In this document: positions 44,864 to 55,185 of the stretch, piece after piece | Layout of the letters: each line of letters starts with the position of its first letter | Numbering within the stretch: the first letter of the stretch is position 1 | NCBI GenBank assembly: GCA_021234155.1 | Contig: JAJEKV010000218.1 | Span: forward strand, 64,001 to 128,000 | Length of the DNA stretch: 64,000 nucleotides | Direction of reading: 5' to 3' | Source of the DNA: Isoetes taiwanensis | Lineage: Eukaryota; Streptophyta; Lycopodiopsida; Isoetales; Isoetaceae | Notes under the pieces: model-generated | Told to the model about the DNA's origin: nothing | Seen by the model: only the letters and a program-made list of their open reading frames with translations | Databases searched by the model: none | Translations under genes and position numbers: made by a program

Positions 44864-44990
44864 CTGCAGCCAACCATGCAAACATTAGCGATATACTCGG
44901 TATTGATGCAAGGGCCAAAAGGTACGTTTGGTTTTTCTTGGCTTATCGCCCTTTGCCAAATGTACCATTTTTGCCCTTGATTAGTAGTAG
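44864..44990 (-). CDS. Possible second exon of family A ORF1 (unit 1)
   Basis: Acceptor TTTGTACAG at 44991 and donor CTGCAG|GTACATG at 44863 bound 127 bases whose best frame reads WYIWQRAISQEKPNVPFGPC and NTEYIANVCMVGCR. The same segment is at 51362-51488 and 57921-58047, and related ones occur in families B and C. The phase from the first exon (ends on a codon boundary) does not fit this frame, so either the acceptor differs, an exon is missing, or the conservation is not of protein. Confidence 0.35.
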
Positions 44991-45153
44991 CTGTACAAAG
45001 AATGCATATATCAAAAGCTCGGAAAATCATACAAATATCATATCTGTTACCTTAGCAGATATGTCTCCTTTTATAAGACAATATTTTACTATTTTCTTCA
45101 ATCTAGATGAAGTATTTTTAAACTAAGACTTCCAAAAGTTAGTCTAAAATAAC

Positions 45154-45672
45154 CTGTAGATCTTCTTCTTCAGAGGAAACCTCATCGCCAAGTTGGGTTT
45201 CTGGTACAAACGAATCTGCAGCTCCTCTATAGGATCAAGCTGCTCTTTTATTGAAACCACCACCTCTCTTGGTTACATAACCATCACTATAACCCCTTCT
45301 GGAATCAAATCCCCTACCACTACCTCTTCTCTCCATATCTAAAGCTTCCAATCTCACAGAATTTTTACACCATAAAATTTCTCTATCAGTTTCCCATGTC
45401 GGTTCTTCCTCTTCAGCGCTACTGTCTTCTGATAGACTAAGAGATGAACTCATCTTCCTTATGGTATACGTTTTACCCGGGAGAATCCTATGCCTTAAAG
45501 ACTGGCTGCATGTCAGCCCTGCAATTGTTGCATTCAAAAAATGCTGACGGCTTCTCCATAACTTCCTTTTCTTTTTCTTCCTATACCTGGTTCTAGATTT
45601 TGCAGAAAGGAAGAGATAGCTACACTGACCTTTTGGGGAATAACCCATCTGCTCCTTGCTGGCCGAATGCAT
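45154..45672 (-). pseudogene. Family A ORF1, Arg/Gly-rich (unit 1)
   Basis: A basic N-terminal half (RTRYRKKKKRKLWRSRQHF) is followed by a serine/acidic block (SSSLSLSEDSSAEEEEPTW) and RG-rich repeats (MERRGSGRGF, RRGYSDGY, KRGGGFNKRAA), then FVPETQLGDEVSSEEEDLQ. The last codon, CAG, abuts GTTATT, a possible splice donor at 45152-45153. A TGA near 45235 interrupts this copy; the copy at 58708 lacks it. A 16-codon frame starting at MANVTEQRGHRAG ends in TAA directly overlapping the next ATG, like an upstream ORF. The composition suggests RNA binding, possibly a gag-like role; that is inference. Confidence 0.5.
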
Positions 45673-45949
45673 TTACTTCCGGCGGCCTGCTCTGTGACCT
45701 CTTTGCTCCGTCACATTAGCCATTCGACATGCTTTTAGGGTTTACTTTACATTTAGGTCCTTGAAGCATTTGACTACGTTTTCCATAACTCTACTTTATG
45801 GTTAAGAGAACATATTTGGGGTAGCCATATGGGGTTTTGGAACCTAGACACATTTGTATTCCATTTTTACCTCCTCTTTCTTACATAACAGGGAGCTAAA
45901 TTCACAATAAACCATTAAGGCTTAGGTTCTATGCTATTTATATTACATA

Positions 45950-46084
45950 AAAAAAAATCCTTCCTCCTACCGTAGGTTTGGAGTGGACCCCTTTTGTTTT
46001 GATTTTTAGAAAACAAAGACACTGTAACTATAGGGAGAGTGGACCCCTACTTGTTACAGTAGGGGTCCATTGCAACCCTATATA
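45950..46084 (-). promoter_or_regulatory. Family A promoter/leader module (unit 1)
   Basis: In sense order: a TATA box TATATAG (46078-46084); a perfect 10-bp hairpin GGACCCCTAC/GTAGGGGTCC (46041-46068) whose 8-base loop contains GTTACAG on the plus strand; the complementary CTGTAAC at 46022-46028, which could form a pseudoknot with the loop; a second copy of AGTGGACCCC (45982-45991) that could replace one arm of the hairpin; a CCTACCGTAGG mini-hairpin; and finally a T tract. The distance from TATA places the transcript start at or near the hairpin. Confidence 0.6.
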
Positions 46085-46165
46085 CCATCTCAATTTTTAC
46101 AGTATTTCTGCATTACTTATTGTTCTAACAACAGATAAAGGAGACAATCGAAATAAACATACCTT

Positions 46166-46845
46166 TCAAAAGTCTTTAAGTATTTGCACCAACGTGTTGG
46201 TGTCATATTTCACTCCTGGAAAATCACTGCATTTAATGTATTTGATAACCCGCCTGGTAATTCCTTTTTTGTCAAAACCATTTTTGACAAAGCAGTACAT
46301 TAACTCCTGTATATCTTGAGCTGCTTTAATGGGGTTAGAGTTAATGTATATGAATGGCATAACCTGTGATAAGACGACATTTCTAGCCTGCATGTAGGGT
46401 CTGCAGCTACATGCATGCAGATACTTCATGGCTACAAAGGGTAAGGTTTCCCTTTTATCATATTTGGTAGTCTGAAACAGACCAGTAACACTATCAAAGA
46501 CCTAAATGGTCATGTTTAAGAAATTGGCTTTGCTACCAGAAAACATGTTTGGGGAAGTTTCTGTGTACTTGCTTTCCTCTTTAATGCCCAAAACTTCCAT
46601 GTTGTATATCTGTAATTCCTTATCCGCTCCAGCTTTGTCTAGGAACCTTTTTATATGTGGACAGTTAATGGCCAATAAATCGTCCATGTATCTATATACA
46701 TGCCTGAATTCTTTGATTGCCTGAAATCTGCCTTGTTTGGCAAGGTTTTTAATAAACTCCATTTCATACCATGCCAGATATATATTGCACCAATTTGGGC
46801 TGCAAGAGAAGCCCATTGGAATACCACTTATCTGTTGCCAAACTC
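46166..46845 (-). pseudogene. Reverse transcriptase, second exon (family A, unit 1), one nonsense codon
   Basis: Contains motif B, QQISGIPMGFSCSPNWCNIY, and motif C, HVYRYMDDLLAI, with both catalytic aspartates, followed by SKANFLNMTI and FQTTKYDKRETLPFVAMKY. A thumb-like region comes next (SCRPYMQARNVVLSQ, AAQDIQELMYCFVKNGFD, FPGVKYDTNTLVQILKDF). A TAG at 46502-46504 interrupts the frame; unit 2 has CAG there. The remainder after the stop is in the same frame and otherwise intact. The stop codon at 46166 is followed within 100 bases by the TATA/hairpin module of the next pseudo-LTR. Confidence 0.65.
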
Positions 46846-46932
46846 CTTTTCCCAAACTAAGAAATCAATTAGTCAGTAACCAATTGTTAATTTTGAGAAA
46901 TCTTTGTAGGCTCATCATACTCCAGCATTTAC
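46846..46932 (-). other. Putative 87-nt intron within the RT
   Basis: Starts GTAAATGC and ends GGGAAAAG; removing it joins motif A to GVWQQISGIPMG in frame. A more typical acceptor (TTTCTTAG) lies 11 bases upstream but would put the rest out of frame. The same arrangement is at 53436-53523 in unit 2. Confidence 0.5.
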
Positions 46933-46933
46933 C

Positions 46934-48226
46934 TTGAGGTGGTATTTTAAACCATTTGGGTATGAGTTTCCCATTGCTGGTTGTCTTAATCCATAGCTCG
47001 TACCTCTTATTTTTCCTTTTCATATATTCCCATGTTATATTTCCCACTTTCTCACTGATAGAGCAAACACCGCTATCTCCAAGCAGAGGAATGCTTTCAT
47101 AGCATTTGGTGATGTCAGCAACAAATACCTCTTGGATTCCCTTGGGTAAATTCAGGACAATATCATAGATGGAGTTAATAATCCAATTTACATTCAGCAT
47201 GTTGGGTAGAAAAGTGTTAATATTTGCACAGTAGTCCTTAGACACTTCTGGCCATAATTCTAAAACAGAATTCAGTACTACTGTAACCATTTCAGCAATT
47301 TCAGTGTATATAGTACCATGGGCGTTTGTTATCCACCGGTACTCATTCTTGTGTGCCTTGAACAGGCCTAAAAGGTATGGTAGCTTTTGGGATTCACAAT
47401 TGACCAGCCCCATACAATCCCATAAGCTTCTTTGAATGTCTACGCTTAGGGTTTCCTTTTCATGCCCTATTGGCAGAAAATCAGAGCTAGATAATCTCAG
47501 CATAGCCATGTCTCTAATATGTTTTGGACATATAAAAGATGGATTATTGGAAGCCTTATCTACACCGCTAATGTATAGATTTTTGGTAAGCCATTCGAAG
47601 TTTTTTATGGCCAACTGATCATTTAAAACAAACTTTACTTGTTTTTCCTTACTATAGGCTTCTATAATCTCAGATCTAGCTTGTTCCAGCACTCCTATAA
47701 TAACTTGCTCTTTATCCGACTCAATTAAGTCTGGAAACTGGAATCTATGTAGATCAAAAATTGAGCCACACACTTTTCTAATTTCTGCACTCATGTCTTT
47801 CCATACCAGCATTCGGTCTGGTATGTGGTTCAGGCCTTTCCTGAACTCATTCCTGAGAATTTTATTTCGGACAATTTGAATGTTGGTGGTCCTGATATGC
47901 CCTATATCCTTATCTATAAAACTTTTTAGGTTGGGATTGGAGCATGGGCAGTTAGGCTCATCATCTTGTGCAAACACATAATAAGGTTTGTAGCACAGTT
48001 CCTTGAGGCTTTCAATATATTTCCAAGCGAACATGGTCTCTTCCATTATTGTATCTCCAGTATTCCCAAAAACCATCTTCATATGTCGCTGCACAATTTT
48101 TGGTAAGCAAATCTTATCTATAATTTTAGATAAGAAAAAACAATGCACAATCTTCTTCTTGCACTTTTCCCCACTTTCTGAAATGTATAACCTTCCTTGA
48201 CAGTCCTTAAGGATTGATCTTGTAAC
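46934..48226 (-). CDS. Reverse transcriptase, first exon (family A, unit 1)
   Basis: The exon begins after TGTATACAG at 48227 and is open to CCTCAAG|GTAAATG (last exon base 46933). Visible blocks: a lysine-rich start (EKCKKKIVHCFF), CPCSNPNLKSFIDKDIGHIR, DKASNNPSFICPKHI, the fingers motif GLFKAHKNEYRWITNAHGT, and motif A, VFVADITKCYESIPL, with its catalytic Asp. The K.HK..RWI..A and DKASNN blocks are like those of Penelope-like retroelements. With the second exon the total is 1974 bases, an exact multiple of three. No GIY-YIG endonuclease (GIY...YIG) was seen before or after. Penelope-like elements are known for keeping introns and for lacking endonuclease in a telomere-associated group that includes plants; assignment here is by motif only. 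Confidence 0.65.
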
Positions 48227-48631
48227 CTGTATACATTAAGTCATTAAATATTAGATCTTATATTTTCCGTGCGGTTTTTAGTCACCCAGCTCAATCTTGG
48301 CTACTTTGTGGCTTTTTCTTTGGCTCAAACAAAGAATCAGATATATCCCTTTTAGCATGGCATGGACTAGTGGCATGCCAGCTCATATTGTCAAATGGAT
48401 CCTTCCTACAAAAGGAGGTCCAGACTTTAAAGATACGCCTCCTATATTCAGGAAGTATAATATGTCATTATCCCTATGCTTTCTGGGACTTTGTAACTAA
48501 AGACTTTCTAGAGAATGCAGAACTGTATAAAACATAGCAAAAGATTTTCTCCATAGAAATATGTTACCATCATCATAATAGAAATGGTCTATTTAATTTA
48601 TTTGTTTTTTGTAAAAAAAACCCGGACGTAC

Positions 48632-50173
48632 CTATTGGTCATACTTTAGCTGCTGCACAATTCCATCCGTTGTCTTTATCTTAGGGTTGTATACCATCTT
48701 GGAAACTGAGTTGTCCATTGTACCAGGTGTACTGAGTTGTTCAATAGCCGAGTTCTCAGCTACGCTTGAGCTGCAACCTCCAGGCAAAACAGTAATTCGG
48801 GGTGGTGTATAACCCTTCCCACCTCCACTAGCTACAGTTCTAGGTTTTGGTTGCTTGTTCTTCCTGTTCTGATTATTGCTATACCCTGTCTCCAATTTGA
48901 GCATGAAGGTAACAGGTTTTATGCTTTTCTCACATATTATTGCCATTCGAGAGTGTTGGCCTTCCAGCTTTAGATCTGCCCAAGGATCTGCTGCCTGCAG
49001 AAAGGTCATGTGGATAAGAGTTTCTCTTATCTCCAAATATGACAAATATGCAATTATGCTGTCCTTGATGGTGGTCTTCATGAACTTTCTCATGGAGACC
49101 ATTTGGGCTACAGTGGACATGTCTGGGAAGACGGATTCCAGGTTATTAAACATGTACCAAATGGCATGGTCCAACCATGTCATGTTGTCTTTGCAAGCAT
49201 TTCCCCTGAATCTAGGTTCACAGCCACATTTGAAGTATGGGCAGAAGCTTCTCCACACCCTCTTGAGGTAAAATGTGTCCCTTGTGATGGTTGAGTAGGC
49301 CATATGGCCCTTCTGTCTGATATAAATGCAGTCATCCACGTTGCACTTTTTATCAAAAAACCGATGATCGATTTTCAGTTTGATTTTTTCCTTGTGTATT
49401 ATTTTCTCCATCCTTTCAGCAGCTACTTTAGCTCCTCTTTCTTGCTCTGGAGTGATGTCTCCTAACATGACCCATGCTTCTCGACTGATAGGTGCTAGAG
49501 CTCCGAAGTTTTTAGTGCGCCAAATTCCTTGGTTACAGAACAAAGAATGGCCCTCTACCAGCCTCTCTGGTATAATGGGGAAGATGTGACAGTTATGGAG
49601 TGTGAAGCAAAACTCCTTGTCGTCATCATTACCATCAGCAGCATTTTTATTCCCCATGGTTTTTTTATCCTGCTCTGACAGTAGGCAGTCCCCAAATGGG
49701 TCCTCTTTAGTATCATCATTGCTGCTCTGTTTTCCTTTGCTCAGACTAGGCCTTTTTATTTTATTTGCTTTTTCCAAGGCTGGAACCCCTATAAAGAACT
49801 GTGTCCTGGCCTTGTCTTCTTCCATAGTCCAGTTGTACACCTTAGTGGGTAGTTCTTCGTAGATTTCTTCTACTAACTTCATAGCTTCATCCCAATCCAT
49901 ACCAGCTTTATTTAGTTTTGGAATTAATTTTAGCCAGTTACTGAATCCTAGATGGCTAATTGCTGATAACTGGTCGGGCTTTCTCAACATTTCCTTTTCT
50001 ATCAGCAATGCATGCACCATGGGATTTTTGATGCAGCACAAGAGTGTTTGGACCGCGTAGCTAGGACATGTGATTTTGCTAACAGCATACCCAATGGGTC
50101 CAAGGTCCTTATTCCAAGTTGGTGGCAGAAACTCCACCTGTGCTTGTATTTCTTCATCTTCCTGAAATATCAT
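48632..50173 (-). CDS. Family A ORF-A, 513 aa, unknown function
   Basis: An intact frame from ATG 50173 (or from a splice acceptor ATATTTCAG, which would start the exon at 50161) to TAG 48632. The N-terminal ~150 residues are helical in character (EDEEIQAQVEFLPPTW, AISHLGFSNWLKLIPKLN). A charged linker follows (KGKQSSNDDTKEDPFGD). Residues ~180-350 hold paired cysteine and histidine groups (FCFTLHNCHIFPI, KKCNVDDC, FCPYFKCGCEPRFRGNACK) that may bind metal. The C-terminus is basic then Ser/Gly/Pro-rich. I do not recognise the family. It lies between ORF1 and the RT in sense order, so it could be a gag-like or accessory protein of the element. The stop is followed directly by GTACGTCCGGGTTTTTTTT, the same motif as at the unit borders. 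Confidence 0.6.
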   Translation of the reverse strand: MIFQEDEEIQAQVEFLPPTWNKDLGPIGYAVSKITCPSYAVQTLLCCIKNPMVHALLIEKEMLRKPDQLSAISHLGFSNWLKLIPKLNKAGMDWDEAMKLVEEIYEELPTKVYNWTMEEDKARTQFFIGVPALEKANKIKRPSLSKGKQSSNDDTKEDPFGDCLLSEQDKKTMGNKNAADGNDDDKEFCFTLHNCHIFPIIPERLVEGHSLFCNQGIWRTKNFGALAPISREAWVMLGDITPEQERGAKVAAERMEKIIHKEKIKLKIDHRFFDKKCNVDDCIYIRQKGHMAYSTITRDTFYLKRVWRSFCPYFKCGCEPRFRGNACKDNMTWLDHAIWYMFNNLESVFPDMSTVAQMVSMRKFMKTTIKDSIIAYLSYLEIRETLIHMTFLQAADPWADLKLEGQHSRMAIICEKSIKPVTFMLKLETGYSNNQNRKNKQPKPRTVASGGGKGYTPPRITVLPGGCSSSVAENSAIEQLSTPGTMDNSVSKMVYNPKIKTTDGIVQQLKYDQ

Positions 50174-51651
50174 TTAGATTTCTCAATACAGTTGGGAACC
50201 ACAAAGTATCGCTCTTAGTGTTATCAAATGATAAAATGCAGCACTGATAAGACCAATGCAATGAAATTTCTAAAAAAACCCGGACTCAGCTAGTCTAGTC
50301 ATCAAATCTACTAGCCAATCACACTACCTTAGTCAATCCTTCAGTAGTTTTATCGTTTCGTACAATAACTGAGCTCATTAAAGACGGTGCATTTTATCCT
50401 GATTAAAAATTCTACTGACTTAAAACCTATTACATTCTCTAAACATCAGAGATCAAACTATTGAAACCAATACGTTATCTTTTGTGGCCTAACGACCATG
50501 AGTGAATTATGCAAGTCTGTATGTACGTACAGCCCTTAATCTTTAAGTTACCCCTAGGTTCTTAAGGTAACATTAACTTAAGTGGATATATTCTTTACGT
50601 ACAGCCATTCCTATTTATGTAGGGAGACAGCAATAGAAGAGATAATAGAACATATACCATTCATAGACTTAAAAAATCATTCTTCTCCTGTTTTCCTATA
50701 ACATACTCCTCCTTAGATATAAGAAACAGAATACTTGGCTATTTTCTAGCCCTATCTTCCTGATTTTTAACTTATATTTGGTTGCATCCATATGTGGTCT
50801 TTACTTTTGTTCCTGTGATATTTATTTCAGAGTTATTCCTGTACATTCCATTTATGTTGTTAAACTACTGAGGTATTTTCATTTTTAGAACTGCTTCCAT
50901 AAGCAATGCTTGAACCATATCCAAAAAGGTATTTTACTGTCATTTAATTAAGTGGACAAAACAAGATCAACAATAATAGATATATAGATATCCAGAGAAA
51001 AAACCAAGTTTTTTGAAGCCTCATACATATGATCTGATATATGCCTCGTATTCTGTGGCCACAGAGTAAAATCAGCAAAATATTCTCTATACTCATAACT
51101 TACAGTTTATGTAGCTATAAGAGTACTATTGTTTGTTGAGCAAAAACATGAACTATAACTTCAACAGAAATACCATAAGTCTTTAAAATATTTATGCTTC
51201 CCTAGGAAGGCGTCCACTTGACTGCACCAGCCTGCACTATTTGGTATTGAGAATTTTTTTTGGACTATTCTTGAGCTTGTAATATTGATCCACACATCCT
51301 TCTGAGCTAAAACACTTCATAACAGCAAAAACAGCACATTGGGAAAAGAAAAACCATGTACCTGCAGCCAACCATGCAAACATTAGCGATATACTCGGTA
51401 TTGATGCAAGGGCCAAAAGGTACGTTTGGTTTTTCTTGGCTTATCGCCCTTTGCCAAATGTACCATTTTTGCCCTTGATTAGTAGTAGCTGTACAAAGAA
51501 TGCATATATCAAAAGCTCGGAAAATCATACAAATATCATATCTGTTACCTTAGCAGATATGTGTCCTTTTATAAGACAATATTTTACTATTTTCTTCAAT
51601 CTAGATGAAGTATTTTTAAACTAAGACTTCCAAAAGTTAGTCTAAAATAAC

Positions 51652-52260
51652 CTGTAGATCTTCTTCTTAAGAGGAAACCTCATCGCCAAGTTGGGTTTCT
51701 GGTACAAACGAATCTGCAGCTCCTCTATAGGATCCAGCTGCTCTTTTATTGAAACCACCACCTCTCTTGGTTACATAACCATCACTATAACCCCTTCTGG
51801 AATCAAATCCCCTACCACTACCTCTTCTCTCCATATCTAAAGCTTCCAATCTCAATGCAATTTTTACACCATAAAATTTCTCTATCGGTTTTCCCATGTC
51901 GGTTCTTCCTCTTCTGGCCCGCCATCGTTTTCTCGATAGACTAAGAGATGAACTCATCTTCCTTATGGTATAACGTTTTACCGGGAGAATCCTATGCCTT
52001 AAAGATCGGCTGCATGTCCTACCGCGAATTGTTGCATTCAAAAAATGCTGACGGCTTCTCCATAACTTCCTTTTCTTTATGCCTTAAAGACTGGCTGCAT
52101 GTCAGCCCTGCAATTGTTGCATTCAAAAAATGCTGACGGCTTCTCCATAACTTCCTTTTCTTTTTCTTCCTATACCTGGTTCTAGATTTTGCGTAAAAGG
52201 AAGAGATAGCTACACCGACCTTTTGGGGAATAACCCATCCGCTCCTTCCTTGGCCGAATG
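51652..52260 (-). pseudogene. Family A ORF1 (unit 2), frameshifted
   Basis: The same RG-rich product as in unit 1, but with a ~60-base partial duplication of the LRHRILPG region near 52015-52140, several shifts, and AAG for GAA near 51670 creating a stop near the C-terminus. The RG-rich half is preserved. Confidence 0.5.
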
Positions 52261-52538
52261 CATTTACTTCCCGGGCCTGCTCTGTGACCTCTTTGCTCCG
52301 TCACATTAGCCATTCGACATGCTTTTAGGGTTTACTTTACATTTAGGTCCTTGAAGCATTTGACTACGTTTTCCATAACTCTACTTTATGGTTAAGAGAA
52401 CATATTTGGGGTAGCCATATGGGGTTTTGGAACCTAGACACATTTGTATTCCATTTTTACCTCCTCTTTCTTACATAACAGGGAGCTAAATTCACAATAA
52501 ACCATTACGGCTTAGGTTCTATGCTATTTATATTACAT

Positions 52539-52673
52539 AAAAAAAATCCTTCCTCCTACCGTAGGTTTGGAGTGGACCCCTTTTGTTTTTATTTTTAGAA
52601 AACAAAGACACTGTAACTATAGGGAGAGTGGACCCCTACTTGTTACAGTAGGGGTCCATTGCAACCCTATATA
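52539..52673 (-). promoter_or_regulatory. Family A promoter/leader module (unit 2)
   Basis: Identical in all key features to the unit 1 module: TATA 52667-52673, hairpin 52630-52657 and a T tract at 52539-52546. In this array it is the promoter that would drive ORF1 of unit 2's pseudo-LTR and then ORF-A and the RT of unit 1. Confidence 0.6.
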
Positions 52674-52754
52674 CCATCTCAATTTTTACAGTATTTCTGC
52701 ATTACTTATTGTTCTAACAACAGATAAAGGAGACAATCGAAATAAACATACCTT

Positions 52755-54780
52755 TCAAAAGTCTTTAAGTATTTGCACCAACGTGTTGGTGTCATATTTC
52801 ACTCCTGGAAAATCACTGCATTTAATGTATTTGATAACCCGCCTGGTAATTCCTTTTTTGTCAAAACCATTTTTGACAAAGCAGTACATTAACTCCTGTA
52901 TATCTTGAGCTGCTTTAATGGGGTTAGAGTTAATGTATATGAATGGCATAACCTGTGATAAGACGACATTTCTAGCCTGCATGTAGGGTCTGCAGCTACA
53001 TGCATGCACATACTTCATGGCTACAAAGGGTAAGGTTTCCCTTTTATCATATTTGGTAGTCTGAAACAGACCAGTAACACTATCAAAGACCTGAATGGTC
53101 ATGTTTAAGAAATTGGCTTTGCTACCAGAAAACATGTTTGGGGAAGTTTCTGTGTACTTGCTTTCCTCTTTAATGCCCAAAACTTCCATGTTGTATATCT
53201 GTAATTCCTTATCCGCTCCAGCTTTGTCTAGGAACCTTTTTATATGTGGACAGTTAATGGCCAATAAATCGTCCATGTATCTATATACATGCCTGAATTC
53301 TTTGATTGCCTGAAATCTGCCTTGTTTGGCAAGGTTTTTAATAAACTCCATTTCATACCATGCCGGATATATATTGCACCAATTTGGGCTGCGGGGAGAA
53401 GCCCATTGGAATACCACTTATCTGTTGCCAAACTCCTTTTCCCAAACTAAGAAATCAATTAGTCAAGAACCAATTGTTAATTTTGAGAAATCTTTGTAGG
53501 CTCATCATACTCCAAAGATTTACCTTGAGATGGTATTTTAAACCATTTGGGTATGAGTTTCCCATTCTTTGGTTGTCTTAATCCATAGCTCGTTACCTCT
53601 TATTTTCCTTTTCATATATTCCCATGTTATATTTCCCACTTTCTCATCGATAGAGCAAACACCGCTATCTCCAAGCAGAGGAATGCTTTCATAGCATTTG
53701 GTGATGTCAGCAACAAATACCTCTTGGATTCCCTTGGGTAAATTCAGGACAATATCATAGATGGAGTTAATAATCCAATTTACATTCAGCATGTTGGGTA
53801 GAAAAGTGTTAATATTTGCACAGTAGCAGTACTACTGTAACCATTTCAGCAATTTCAGTGTATATAGTACCATGGGCGTTTGTTATCCACCGGTACTCAT
53901 TCTTGTGTGCCTTGAACAGGCCTAAAAGGTATGGTAGCTTTTGGGATTCACAATTGACCAGCCCCATACAATCCCATAAGCTTCTTTGAATGTCTACGCT
54001 TAGGGTTTCCTTTTCATGCCCTATTGGCAGAAAATCAGAGCTAGATAATCTCAGCATAGCCATGTCTCTAATATGTTTTGGACATATAAAAGATGGATTA
54101 TTGGAAGCCTTATCTACACCGCTAATGTATAGATTTTTGGTAAGCCATTCGAAGTTTTTTATGGCCAACTGATCATTTAAAACAAACTTTACTTGTTTTT
54201 CCTTACTATAGGCTTCTATAATCTCAGATCTAGCTTGTTCCAGCACTCCTATAATAACTTGCTCCTTATCCGACTCAATTAAGTCTGGAAACTGGAATCT
54301 ATGTAGATCAAAAATTGAGCCACACACTTTTCTAATTTCTGCACTCATGTCTTTCCATACCAGCATTCGGTCTGGTATGTGGTTCAGGCCTTTCTTGAAC
54401 TCATTCCTGAGAATTTTATTTCGGACAATTTGAATGTTGGTGGTCCTGATATGCCCTATATCCTTATCTATAAAACTTTTTAGGTTGGGATTGGAGCATG
54501 GGCAGTTAGGCTCATCATCTTGTGCAAACACATAATAAGTTTTGTAGCACAGTTCCTTGAGGCTTTCAATATATTTCCAAGCGAACATGGTCTCTTCCAT
54601 TATTGTATCTCCAGTATTCCCAAAAACCATCTTCATATGTCGCTGCACAATTTTTGGTAAGCAAATCTTATCTATAATTTTAGATAAGAAAAAACAATGC
54701 ACAATCTTCTTCTTGCACTTTTCCCCACTTTCTGAAATGTATAACCTTCCTTGAGAGTCCTTAAGGATTGATCTTGTAAC
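52755..54780 (-). pseudogene. Reverse transcriptase (family A, unit 2), frameshifted
   Basis: The two-exon arrangement of unit 1 is present: acceptor at 54781, putative intron 53436-53523. A 38-base deletion near 53826, a shift near 53590 and another near 53390 (inside motif B) break the frame. Where unit 1 has a stop after NMTI, this copy keeps glutamine and reads through to QILKDF. YMDD and the thumb region are preserved. Confidence 0.7.
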
Positions 54781-55185
54781 CTGTATACATTAAGTCATTA
54801 AATATTAGATCTTATATTTTCCGTGCGGTTTTTAGTCACCCAGCTCAATCTTGGCTACTTTGTGGCTTTTTCTTTGGCTCAAACAAAGAATCAGATATAT
54901 CCCTTTTAGCATGGCATGGACTAGTGGCATGCCAGCTCATATTATCAAATGGATCCTTCCTACAAAAGGAGGTCCAGACTTTAAAGATACGCCTCCTATA
55001 TTCAGGAAGTATAATATGTCATTATCCCTATGCTTTCTGGGACTTTGTAACTAAAGACTTTCTAGAGAATGCAGAACTGTATAAAACATAGCAAAAGATT
55101 TTCTCCATAGAAATATGTTACCATCATCATAATAGAAATGGTCTATTTAATTTATTTGTTTTTTGTAAAAAAAACCCGGACGTAC

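Larger units (their letters stand above)
43811..50278 (-). mobile_element. Penelope-like element, family A, unit 1
   Basis: First of two complete head-to-tail units (~6.47 kb). 43811 to about 45948 is the pseudo-LTR repeat, and 45949-50278 is the internal part. The low-coordinate border is an A run followed by CACGGACTCAGCTAG. The coding strand is minus, so the upstream pseudo-LTR of this internal region is the one at 50279-52538. Apart from a premature stop in ORF1 and one in the RT, its frames are intact, making it the better-preserved copy. Confidence 0.75.
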
